From contig JAKLLA010000009.1 in NCBI GenBank assembly GCA_023150375.1, positions 1-64,000 on the forward strand: DNA of 64,000 nucleotides, read 5' to 3'. This DNA is from Burkholderiaceae bacterium (GTDB lineage Bacteria > Pseudomonadota > Gammaproteobacteria > Burkholderiales > Burkholderiaceae_C). A model generated the notes under the pieces. The model saw nothing but the letters and a program-made list of their open reading frames with translations. It did no database searches and was not told where the DNA came from. Below are positions 29,871-37,772 of the stretch, one piece after another (positions within the stretch are counted from its first letter, which is position 1; every line of letters begins with the position of its first letter). The position numbers and the translations under genes are program-made.

Positions 29871-30560
29871 TCAGGGCTGCACGAACTGCATCTGCGTGCC
29901 GGCCAGTTCGATCACGTCTCCGTCCTTCAGGTGCACCGGGTCGCCCAGGACCGGCTGGCCGTTGACGGTCGGACGCTGGTTGCCCTCCACATGGGCGAAC
30001 ACGTAGCCGCCGGGCCGCTTGGTGATCGAGGCCACCTGGACGCCGGGCTTGCCGACGGTGGTCACGACCTTGGTCAGCACCACCTCGCGGCCTGCGGCCG
30101 CGCCCGACAGCACCTTGATCGAGGCCTGCAGCACCGTGCCGCCGGCCAGGCTGCCGAAACCCGAGGGCGGCAGGCCGCCCGGCATGGTCGGCGGCAGCGG
30201 GCGGGTCGGCGCCGACATGCTCGGCGGCATCTGGCCGGGCTTGAGAATCATGGTCTTCTCGTAATCCGAGCTGTCCTCGACCAGATACTTGATCTTGTAC
30301 TTGCCGATCTCGACCGTGTCGTTGTGCTGCAGCAGTTGCTTCTTGACCGCCCGGCCGTTGATGTAGGTGCCGTTGGTGCTGTTCTGATCCTCGATGTAGA
30401 CGTCCTGTCCGGCCATCTGCAGCACGGCATGCTCGCCGCTCACGGCGAGGTTGTCGATCACGATGTCGTTGTAGGGGCGGCGCCCGAGGGTCGTCTTGTC
30501 CTTCGTGAGCTGGACTTCCTTGATGACGACGCCGTCGAGCGAAACAACGAGTTTGGGCAT
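29871..30560 (-). CDS. FHA domain protein (phosphothreonine-binding)
   Basis: This 229-residue protein has a canonical N-terminal FHA domain. It contains TLGRRPYNDIVIDNLAVSGE, then HAVL and STNGTYING, the phosphothreonine pocket residues. A Pro/Met-rich linker follows (about residues 107-135). A second, degenerate FHA-like beta-sandwich (VGKPGVQVASITKRPGGYVF, then PTVNGQPV) lies at the C terminus. GAGGTCACGC precedes ATG 30560. It is the third gene of a kinase-phosphatase-FHA set and is probably a reader of the adjacent kinase's output. Confidence 0.9.
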   Translation of the reverse strand: MPKLVVSLDGVVIKEVQLTKDKTTLGRRPYNDIVIDNLAVSGEHAVLQMAGQDVYIEDQNSTNGTYINGRAVKKQLLQHNDTVEIGKYKIKYLVEDSSDYEKTMILKPGQMPPSMSAPTRPLPPTMPGGLPPSGFGSLAGGTVLQASIKVLSGAAAGREVVLTKVVTTVGKPGVQVASITKRPGGYVFAHVEGNQRPTVNGQPVLGDPVHLKDGDVIELAGTQMQFVQP

Positions 30561-30601
30561 GCGTGACCTCTGTGATGGGTGTCGTGCGGTCGGCGGCGGA
30601 T

Positions 30602-31384
30602 TCAGCGTCGGAAGGGCCACCAGGAGCGCGACGCGACAGGCTCGCCGCGGGCGGCCACCAGGATGACGGCGATGTTATCTCTTCCACCGGCCTCGTTGGC
30701 CCCATCCACGAGGGCATGCGCCGCATCGACGATGTTGCTGTGCTGGCGCAGCAACTCGGCCATGCTGTCGTCGTCGAGCATGTCCGACAGGCCGTCCGAG
30801 CACATCAGGAACCAGTCGCCCGGCAGCACGGCGTGCAGGTGCGTCTCGAGCAGCACGACATCCTCGACACCGACTGCGCGCGTGACCAGGTTCTTGTTGT
30901 GGCTGAGCGCGGCCTGCTCGGGCGAGATCAGGCCTGCCTCGATCTGCTCCTGCAGCAGCGAATGGTCGCGCGTGAGCTGCATCAGCTGGCCGTCGCGCCA
31001 GCGATAACCGCGCGAGTCGCCGATGTGTCCCATCAGCACCCGGTTGTGGCGAAACGCGGCCACCACCAGCGTGGTGCCCATGCCCTGGTACTGCGGATTG
31101 GCGTTGGCCGCGTTGAAGATCGCGCGGTTGGCGTTGTCCACGCAGATGTCCATCGCGCGGCGCACGTCGTGGTCGCTGACCTCGGGCGCGGCATCGGCCA
31201 GCCAGCGACCGAGCTCCGAGCGCACGAAGGTGGTGGCCATGCCGCTGGCGACCTCGCCGGCGTTGTAGCCGCCCATGCCGTCGGCGAGCACGGCCAATGC
31301 CACGGCGTCGTCGATGGCGACGGAGTCTTCGTTGTTCGAGCGGGCGCGCCCGCGGTCGGTCACGGCGTAGAACTCGAAGCTCAT
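30602..31384 (-). CDS. PP2C-family serine/threonine protein phosphatase
   Basis: This 260-residue PPM phosphatase needs Mn2+/Mg2+. The metal-binding motifs are intact: TDRGRARSNNEDS, VLADGMGGYNAGE, GHIGDSRGYRW, CSDGLSDML and GGRDNIAVILV. The domain is full length with only a short tail. The start ATG 31384 overlaps the kinase stop by four bases, so kinase and phosphatase are translationally coupled, a common arrangement for opposing activities. Confidence 0.95.
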   Translation of the reverse strand: MSFEFYAVTDRGRARSNNEDSVAIDDAVALAVLADGMGGYNAGEVASGMATTFVRSELGRWLADAAPEVSDHDVRRAMDICVDNANRAIFNAANANPQYQGMGTTLVVAAFRHNRVLMGHIGDSRGYRWRDGQLMQLTRDHSLLQEQIEAGLISPEQAALSHNKNLVTRAVGVEDVVLLETHLHAVLPGDWFLMCSDGLSDMLDDDSMAELLRQHSNIVDAAHALVDGANEAGGRDNIAVILVAARGEPVASRSWWPFRR

Positions 31385-34041
31385 GAGCGGGGCTCGGGCA
31401 CGGTCCATGGGGGTCGGTGCGGCGATTGTGCCCCGTCCGCAGCGCCGCGCGGCGGCGCCGCTGCCGGTGCGAGCGACCCGGGCGCGCAATCGTGCACCGT
31501 CGGGGAAGCCCTGTCGGCTTCCTGGCTGGCCTGACGTCGTTCACGCGCCAGCCAGGCGCCCACCAGGCGCAGGTCCGCGGCCAGCGCGTCGCCATCGGCG
31601 TAGCGCAGCGCGGGGCGCTTCTGCAGCAGGATGTCGACGATGTCGGCCAGCGCCGCCGGCAGCTCCGGGCGCAGACTGCGCAGATCGGGCGCCGGATCCT
31701 GGCTGACGGCCTGGATCATCTCCGCCAGCGTGCGGCCCTGGTGCGGCAGCTGTCCGGTGAGCAGCTGGAACAGCAGCACGCCCAGCGAGTACAGGTCGCT
31801 GCGGCCGTCGACTTCCCGGCCGGTGAGCTGCTCGGGCGACATGTACAGCGGCGAACCCAGCACCAGACCCGTGCGGGTGCGCGCCGCGTCGGTGATGCGC
31901 GCGATGCCGAAGTCGGTGACCTTCACCTGTCCATGTGCCGGATCGATCATCACGTTGGCAGGCTTGATGTCGCGGTGGATCACCCCCTGGCGGTGCGCGT
32001 GCGCCAGGGCGGCCGCCACGCGTGCGCCCACGGCCACCACACTGCCCACCGACAGCAGCGAGCCCGGCTGCACATGGTGGGTCAGGTCGTGACCTTGCAG
32101 CCGCTCCATGGCCAGGTAGGCCAGGCCCCGCTCCTCGCCCGACTGCAGCACGCGCACGATGTCGGGGTGCTGCAGGCGGCTGGCCGCCAGGGCTTCTCGC
32201 TGGAAGCGGGCCCGGGCCTCGCGCAGCGCGAAGCCCTCGAACTCGCGTGCCAGGGCCAGCGTCTTGACGGCCACCTCGCCGCCGTGGCCGATCTCGCTGG
32301 CCAGGTACACCCGGCCCATCGTGCCGCGGCCGATCTCGCGTTCGAGCTGGTAGGCCCCGAGCCTCGGCAGCCCGCCGCGTTCGCCCGGCGGGCTGCGGTA
32401 CATCGCCGCGGGTTCGGTGACCGACCCGGCTTCGCGCGGGTGCAGCGGCTGCGTGGCCAGCAGGGCCGGGTCGGTGACCGGCAGCGGCACCCGTGCAGAC
32501 GGGCCCGCGGAGGCGTCGGGTGCGGCCTGTGCCATCGGATCGACCTGTGCCGACGCCTGGACCGCGGCAGCACGGGCGGCGGCCCGGGGCAAAGCCGGCA
32601 CCGGGGTGGCGGCCTCGGCCGACGCCTGTGCCAGGGTGGGCAGGGCGCCGGGGCCGGCCGGTGCCGGCGCAGAGGGCAAAGGAAGGGGCGCATCGGCCGA
32701 TGCGTCCTGTGCGACCGCCGGCAGCAGCGCGGTGGCGGTGCGGGCCGGTCGGCGCTGCAGCGCGAGCATCGCCAGGTGCCCCGACAGCAGCAGCGCAGCC
32801 GGCAGCACCATCGGGGACCAGACCTGCACGGCACTCAGGGTCAGCTGAGCCGCCAGCAGCAGGCCGAGCGCGCCCAGCACGCTGAGCAGCAGGCCGGACC
32901 CGGCGGTCATGCGCGGGGCCAGCAGCAGCAGGTAGGCCAGGATGCCGAGCGTGAGCAGCCAGGGCAGCCCGGCCGCCCAGGCCGGCTGGGCCACCAGCTG
33001 GCCGGTGAGCAGGGCCGAGGACAGATGGGCCAGGGCCTCCACGGGTGCCAGGGGTTGCCCGTCCGGCGGCCGTACGCCCGTCAGGCGGGCGGCCCGGTCG
33101 ATCCGGCCCACCAGGACCAGCTTGCCGGCCAGGGCCCGGCCCGGCAGAGGGCCTTCGAGCACGCTGCGTGCGCTCAGCAGGGCGAAAGCCCCGTGCGGGC
33201 TGCGCTCGATCGAAAAGATCGGCGCGATGGGGGCCGCATCGGGCCGGGGCAGGCGGGCCGAGGCCGGCATCGCCACGGCGTGCGGGGGGGACGGCGCCGC
33301 CGCATCCGCGTGCTGCCAGGCTTGCACGGCCAGCCAGGCCAGCGAGGCGACCGGCCGGCCGTCGACCTCCTGGCGCAGCGCATGGCGGCGCAGGGTGCCG
33401 TCGCTGTCGGCGGCGAGCTCGAAGTGCCCCACGTCCAGGGCTGCACGCACCAGGGGCAGCGGCGGCCAGGGCGGCAGCGTGGCGCCGCCGGCGGTGGGGG
33501 CCCGCTCGACCAGCGCTGCCGGCGCTTCGTCGGCGACCGTCTCCAGCGGGCCCAGCGCGAGCAGGCTGCGGCCGTGTTCCGCCAGGCTGCGTGCCAGCCG
33601 GGCATCGCCGTCGAGTTGCTCGCGGCTCTCCGACAGCACCGCGGGCAGCTCCGGATGTCGGGCCAGCGCCGGGTCGGCGGCCACGGTGCGGGCGATGCGG
33701 TGCCACTCGGCCAGCGCCTGCGGCGACTCGGGGCCGACGAAGGGTTCGGCCAGTACCACCACCCGGGCACCGGCGGCACGCAGCCGTTCGACGAGGCGAC
33801 CGTGCAGCTCGCGCGACCAGGGCCAGGCGCCCAGACGGGCCTGGCTGGGGGTGTCGATGGCGACCAGCACGATGGCTTCCGAGCCCGGTCGGGCGGCGCT
33901 GGCCAGCGCATGGTCGTAGGCCCGCCGCTCGAGCCACTCGCGCGGGCCCGCTGCGAGCAGCAGAAGGATCAGCAGCAGGACCGCAGGCGGTCCGGGATGC
34001 AGGCGCCCCCGGATCCAGCGCAGCGGCGGCAGGGCAGGCAT
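31381..34041 (-). CDS. CHASE2-domain transmembrane serine/threonine protein kinase
   Basis: This 886-residue sensor kinase has an N-terminal membrane helix (AVLLLILLLLAAG). A large extracytoplasmic CHASE2 sensor follows (about residues 35-330, with AIVLVAIDTPSQARLGAWPW). Three helices (about 345-430) and a long Ala/Pro-rich linker (430-560) come next. A Hanks-type kinase domain starts at GAYQLEREIGRGTMGRVYLA. Catalytic residues are present: the lysine in EVAVKTL, HRDIKPANVM and DFGIAR, with GSPLYMSPEQ in the activation segment. It opens the kinase-PP2C-FHA operon. The sensed signal is unknown. Confidence 0.93.
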   Translation of the reverse strand: MPALPPLRWIRGRLHPGPPAVLLLILLLLAAGPREWLERRAYDHALASAARPGSEAIVLVAIDTPSQARLGAWPWSRELHGRLVERLRAAGARVVVLAEPFVGPESPQALAEWHRIARTVAADPALARHPELPAVLSESREQLDGDARLARSLAEHGRSLLALGPLETVADEAPAALVERAPTAGGATLPPWPPLPLVRAALDVGHFELAADSDGTLRRHALRQEVDGRPVASLAWLAVQAWQHADAAAPSPPHAVAMPASARLPRPDAAPIAPIFSIERSPHGAFALLSARSVLEGPLPGRALAGKLVLVGRIDRAARLTGVRPPDGQPLAPVEALAHLSSALLTGQLVAQPAWAAGLPWLLTLGILAYLLLLAPRMTAGSGLLLSVLGALGLLLAAQLTLSAVQVWSPMVLPAALLLSGHLAMLALQRRPARTATALLPAVAQDASADAPLPLPSAPAPAGPGALPTLAQASAEAATPVPALPRAAARAAAVQASAQVDPMAQAAPDASAGPSARVPLPVTDPALLATQPLHPREAGSVTEPAAMYRSPPGERGGLPRLGAYQLEREIGRGTMGRVYLASEIGHGGEVAVKTLALAREFEGFALREARARFQREALAASRLQHPDIVRVLQSGEERGLAYLAMERLQGHDLTHHVQPGSLLSVGSVVAVGARVAAALAHAHRQGVIHRDIKPANVMIDPAHGQVKVTDFGIARITDAARTRTGLVLGSPLYMSPEQLTGREVDGRSDLYSLGVLLFQLLTGQLPHQGRTLAEMIQAVSQDPAPDLRSLRPELPAALADIVDILLQKRPALRYADGDALAADLRLVGAWLARERRQASQEADRASPTVHDCAPGSLAPAAAPPRGAADGAQSPHRPPWTVPEPRS

Positions 34042-34313
34042 GGGCTTGGTGGGCGTGTCGTGGCTCGGCGGTGCGTCGGCGAAGGTATCACACCGTCACA
34101 GGGGGCGGAGCAGGATGTCGGGCCGGGGCGGCGATGCCTGGGGACCACAGCCGGGTGCCCGGCGACGGAGGTCGGGCTCGCCCTGGGGCGATTCGCCTTC
34201 TCGAGGGGCAGGGCAGGCAGTACCATCTCCCGCCACGGTGCCGAAGAAACGTCAGTGTTAGCGCTGGCAGACGGACAATGGCACGTCGTCAGTCCTAGAT
34301 GGAGAGAGTCAAC

Positions 34314-34649
34314 ATGGCAACTGCAAAGAAAGCCGCTGCGAAGAAGGCACCGGCTGTGCAGAAGGCGGCTGCGGCCGAGACCCCGGCCGCGCCGGCGAAG
34401 AAGACGCCCAACGCGGCCTTCATGAAGGCGATGACCCCGTCGGCCGCACTGGCCGCCGTGATCGGCAAGCAGCCGGCGCCGCGCACCGAGGTCACCAAGA
34501 AGATCTGGGAGTACATCAAGAAGCACAAGCTTCAGGATGCCGCCAACAAGCGCATGATCAATGCGGATGCGAAGCTGAAGGTGATCTTCAAGAAGGATCA
34601 GGTCTCGATGTTCGAGATGACCAAGCTGATCAGCGAGCACCTGTCCTGA
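34314..34649 (+). CDS. SWIB/MDM2 domain protein with lysine/alanine-rich N terminus
   Basis: This 111-residue protein has an N-terminal histone-H1-like segment (repeats of AKKAAAKKAPA, residues 1-37). A SWIB domain follows (TPSAALAAVIGKQPAPRTEV, EYIKKHKLQDAANKRMI, VSMFEMTKLISEHL). Bacterial SWIB proteins are small, are seen mainly in chlamydiae, betaproteobacteria and some others, and may condense or remodel the nucleoid; their function is not settled. GGAGAGAGTCAAC precedes ATG 34314. A bidirectional terminator follows. The upstream gap 34042-34313 holds nothing else recognisable. Confidence 0.9.
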   Translation: MATAKKAAAKKAPAVQKAAAAETPAAPAKKTPNAAFMKAMTPSAALAAVIGKQPAPRTEVTKKIWEYIKKHKLQDAANKRMINADAKLKVIFKKDQVSMFEMTKLISEHLS

Positions 34650-34673
34650 TCGCGCTCCTGCGATTCTGAAAAG

Positions 34674-34695
34674 GCCCGGCACTGCCGGGCTTTTT
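34674..34695 (+). terminator. Bidirectional intrinsic terminator between swib gene and argC
   Basis: GCCCGGC (34674-34680), loop ACT, GCCGGGC (34684-34690), then TTTTT. In reverse the stem is followed by CTTTTC, so it can end argC as well. It sits between the two convergent genes. Confidence 0.85.
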
Positions 34696-34740
34696 CCTGC
34701 CCGCGGGCCGGGCAGCGCCCGGCTCCGGGCGCCCCGGCCA

Positions 34741-35682
34741 TCAGAGGCCCAGGCCCTCGTCCAGCCCCAGGTGCAGGTTCATGCACTGCACCGCGGCTCC
34801 GCTGGCGCCCTTGCCGAGGTTGTCCAGGCGCGCCATGAGCAGCGCCTGCTCGCCCTGGGCGAAGACGAACAGGTCGACCCGGTTGCTGTCGTTGCAGCCC
34901 TGCACATCGAAGAAGCCGCCTTCCAGGGTCGGGCCGTCGTTCAGCGGCATCACGCGCACGAAGCGTTCGCCCTGGTAATGACGCTCGTAGGCGACATGCA
35001 GGTCCTCCGCCCGGGCGCCGGCGCGCAACTGGCCCAGGTGCAGCGGCACCGTGACGGCCAGGCCCTTCAGGAAGTTCGCCACCACCGGCATGAACACCGG
35101 CCGGGTGGTCAGGCCGGTGTGCGCCATCATCTCGGGCAGGTGCTTGTGGGCCAGGCCGAGCGCATAGGGGCGCGGCGAGGTCAGCTTCGCGTCGCCGCCG
35201 GCCTCGTACTGGGCGATCATCGACTTGCCGCCGCCCGAGTAGCCGGTGATCGAGGTGGCGCTCACCGCCGCCTCGGCCGGCAGCAGGCCGGCGTCGACCA
35301 GCGGGCGCAGCAGCAGGATGAAGGCGGTGGCGTGGCAGCCCGGATTGGCGATGCGCTTGGCGCTGCGCAGCCGCTCGCGCTGGCCGGCGGCAAGTTCGGG
35401 CAGCCCATAGACCCAGCCGGCGGCCGTGCGGTGCGCGGTGCTGGCGTCGATCAGGCAGGTGGCCGGGTTGGTCACCATGGCGGCAGCTTCGCGCGAGGCG
35501 GCATCGGGCAGGCAGAGGAAGGCCACGTCGGCGGCATTCAGCAACCGGGCCCGCTCGGCGGGGTCCTTGCGCCGTTCGGGGTCGATGCGCAGCAGCTCGA
35601 TGTCGCCGCGCCCGGCCAGATAGTCGTGGATGCGCAGGCCCGTGGTGCCTTCCTGGCCGTCGACATACACCGCATGCTTCAT
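34741..35682 (-). CDS. argC: N-acetyl-gamma-glutamyl-phosphate reductase (type 2)
   Basis: This 313-residue enzyme reduces N-acetylglutamyl phosphate to the semialdehyde with NADPH in arginine synthesis. It is the short (type 2) form. The N-terminal motif is [18 protein letters not shown], and the catalytic Cys lies in [29 protein letters not shown] and [17 protein letters not shown] follow. The GAGGACGCC ribosome site supports ATG 35682 over an upstream in-frame start. It appears monocistronic and is divergent from the hydrolase gene at 35733. Confidence 0.96.
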   Translation of the reverse strand: MKHAVYVDGQEGTTGLRIHDYLAGRGDIELLRIDPERRKDPAERARLLNAADVAFLCLPDAASREAAAMVTNPATCLIDASTAHRTAAGWVYGLPELAAGQRERLRSAKRIANPGCHATAFILLLRPLVDAGLLPAEAAVSATSITGYSGGGKSMIAQYEAGGDAKLTSPRPYALGLAHKHLPEMMAHTGLTTRPVFMPVVANFLKGLAVTVPLHLGQLRAGARAEDLHVAYERHYQGERFVRVMPLNDGPTLEGGFFDVQGCNDSNRVDLFVFAQGEQALLMARLDNLGKGASGAAVQCMNLHLGLDEGLGL

Positions 35683-35732
35683 GGCGTCCTCACTCGATCC
35701 TGCATTCGTCAAAGGGAGCGCAAGAATACGGC

Positions 35733-36350
35733 ATGAATCCCTCGCCCCTTCCTGCGCCGGGCCGCATCGACGGCCTGCGCATCCTGCACCTGCCGGGCTG
35801 GCAGGACTCCGACCCGGCGCACTGGCAGGCGCAGTGGTGGCCGCGGCCCGGGCACGAGAAGCTCGAGCAGGCCGACTGGCACTGGCCGCGGCGCGGCGAC
35901 TGGATGGCGCGGCTGGACGAGGCCCTGCAGGGTGACGACCTGCGGCCGGTGCTGCTCGTGGCGCACAGCCTGGGCTGCCAGCTGGTGGCCGCCTGGGCGG
36001 CGCACAGCCGACTCACCTCGCGCATCCATGCGGCGCTGCTGGTGGCGCCGCCCGACACCGAGCGCGCCGACACGCCGCCGCAGCTGCACAACTGGCGCCC
36101 GATGCGCCGCCAGCGCCTGCCTTTCCGCGCCCTGGCGGTGATCTCCTCGGACGACCCCTACTGCGACGAGGCCCGCGCCCGGGCGCTCTGTGCCGACTGG
36201 GGCGCGCAGGTCTGGGCAGCCGGACCCCGGGGGCATCTGAACAGCGCCAGCGGCCTGGGCGACTGGCCGCAGGGCTGGGCCCTGCTGCAGGCGCTGATCC
36301 GCGGCGAACCCGCGCCGGCGGCGCCCGGGCCGGCGCGCCGGGAGGATTGA
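35733..36350 (+). CDS. RBBP9/YdeN-family alpha/beta hydrolase
   Basis: This 205-residue small serine hydrolase has the [15 protein letters not shown] terminus typical of the RBBP9 family. The nucleophile elbow is VAHSLGCQL (Ser about residue 80). The acid lies in [14 protein letters not shown] and the His in [13 protein letters not shown]. In several Burkholderiales genomes such a gene lies between parA and parB; here it precedes parB by 35 bp while parA is absent. The substrate is unknown. Confidence 0.9.
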   Translation: MNPSPLPAPGRIDGLRILHLPGWQDSDPAHWQAQWWPRPGHEKLEQADWHWPRRGDWMARLDEALQGDDLRPVLLVAHSLGCQLVAAWAAHSRLTSRIHAALLVAPPDTERADTPPQLHNWRPMRRQRLPFRALAVISSDDPYCDEARARALCADWGAQVWAAGPRGHLNSASGLGDWPQGWALLQALIRGEPAPAAPGPARRED

Positions 36351-36385
36351 GGCCACCCGCGCGGCGGATCGCCGACAATCCCGTC

Positions 36386-37303
36386 ATGGTCACGAAGAAG
36401 CCCAAAGGTCTCGGTCGCGGTCTCGAGGCGCTGCTCGGTCCCCAGCTCGGCGCAGCCGGTGCGGCCGACAGCCCGTCGGGTCAGCCCGGTGTGCTCAAGC
36501 TGACCCAGCTGCAGCCGGGGCGCTACCAGCCGCGCACCCGCATGGACGAAGGTTCGCTGTTCGAGCTGGCCGAGAGCATCCGCGGGCAGGGCGTGATGCA
36601 GCCCATTCTGGTGCGTCCGCTGCCGCCGCGCGACGGGCTGCCGATGTACGAGATCATCGCCGGTGAGCGGCGCACGCGTGCGGCCCGGATCGCCGGCCTG
36701 GACGAGGTGCCCGTGCTGGTGCGCGAGGTCCCCGACCAGGCCGCCGCGGCGATGGCGCTGATCGAGAACATCCAGCGCGAGGACCTCAACCCGCTCGAGG
36801 AGGCGCAGGGGGTGCAGCGCCTGATCGACGAGTTCGGCCTGACGCACGAGCAGGCCGCCCAGGCGATCGGGCGCAGCCGCAGCGCCACCACCAACCTGCT
36901 GCGGCTGATCCACCTGGCCGAGCCGGTGCAGCAGCTGCTGATGGCCGGCGACCTGGACATGGGGCATGCGCGCGCGCTGCTTTCTCTGGACAAGGCGCAG
37001 CAGATCCTCTGCGCGAACCAGATCGTGGCCAAGAAGCTCTCGGTGCGCGAGGCCGAGAAGCTGGCGCAGCGCGGCGGCGCCGGCGCGCCGGCAGCCGCTG
37101 CCCAGCAGCGCCGGGCGGGCCGCGAGCGTCCGCGCGACATCGCGCGCATCGAGGAGCAGCTGGCCGACCGGCTGACGGCCCGGGTGGAGATCCGCCTGGA
37201 TGCGCGTTCGCGCGGCGGCACCTCGGGAGAGGTGGCGATCGCCTTCGGCTCGCTCGACGAGCTCAACGGGCTGCTCGACAAGCTGGGCCTGCAGGAGGGT
37301 TGA
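36386..37303 (+). CDS. parB: Chromosome partitioning protein ParB
   Basis: This 305-residue ParB/Spo0J protein binds parS sites and loads SMC. The N-terminal ParA-contact motif KGLGRGLEALLG is present. The CTPase/clamp segment is GERRTRAARIAG and ENIQREDLNPLEEAQ, followed by the helix-turn-helix (THEQAAQAIGRSRSATTNLL). The C-terminal dimerisation domain is complete. It is unusual that parA is not adjacent; the hydrolase gene precedes it and argC is divergent beyond. No parS-like 16-mer (TGTTTCACGTGAAACA) was noticed in the window. Confidence 0.95.
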   Translation: MVTKKPKGLGRGLEALLGPQLGAAGAADSPSGQPGVLKLTQLQPGRYQPRTRMDEGSLFELAESIRGQGVMQPILVRPLPPRDGLPMYEIIAGERRTRAARIAGLDEVPVLVREVPDQAAAAMALIENIQREDLNPLEEAQGVQRLIDEFGLTHEQAAQAIGRSRSATTNLLRLIHLAEPVQQLLMAGDLDMGHARALLSLDKAQQILCANQIVAKKLSVREAEKLAQRGGAGAPAAAAQQRRAGRERPRDIARIEEQLADRLTARVEIRLDARSRGGTSGEVAIAFGSLDELNGLLDKLGLQEG

Positions 37304-37772
37304 TCCTTCCGGACCGTCGACGGTCCCCCATCCAGGCAGGGCTGCACCCGAACTGCGGGCTTGGAAACGCCGTCCTCAGCGGGCAAACTTGTTGCCAGTT
37401 GTATCGAGCATGCCGGGGCGACCCGGGGATGAAACGCAGAGGCCCGGGCCTGGCTCAGGGATTGCTAGGTCAACCGGGACGGGACTTCGAACGTCACGGC
37501 AACATGGGCAGTGAAGAAATGCGCGGCGAGCCGGTTGCGGTTGAAACAGCCGGCCGCTTGCGGGCTTCTTCTCTGGACCTGCCGGGCCGGGTTGAACGAA
37601 GCTGGACCCCGCGAGTCTCAGGAACACGACGAATGCAGAGCGACGGAAAGCTCTGATGGCGCCTCACCCCGCCGGCCCACGCGATGCCGGTCGAGGGGTG
37701 GGACTCCACCAGATCTTCCCTGGTGACGTGGCGTTGATCCCGCCCGTCATCCCCTGACCCCAGGAGGCCTGC
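37304..37772. other. 469-bp non-coding region between parB and prkA
   Basis: No convincing coding frame. It should contain the promoter of the prkA-yeaH-spoVR operon, which in enterobacteria is stress- and nitrogen-regulated, but I cannot pick out clear sigma-70 or sigma-54 elements. An AGGAGG ribosome site (37762-37767) precedes prkA. Confidence 0.5.

Noticed and set aside
31417-34425. A 1002-codon frame opposite the CHASE2 kinase
   Set aside because: Antisense of a clear kinase gene, with no recognisable domain.
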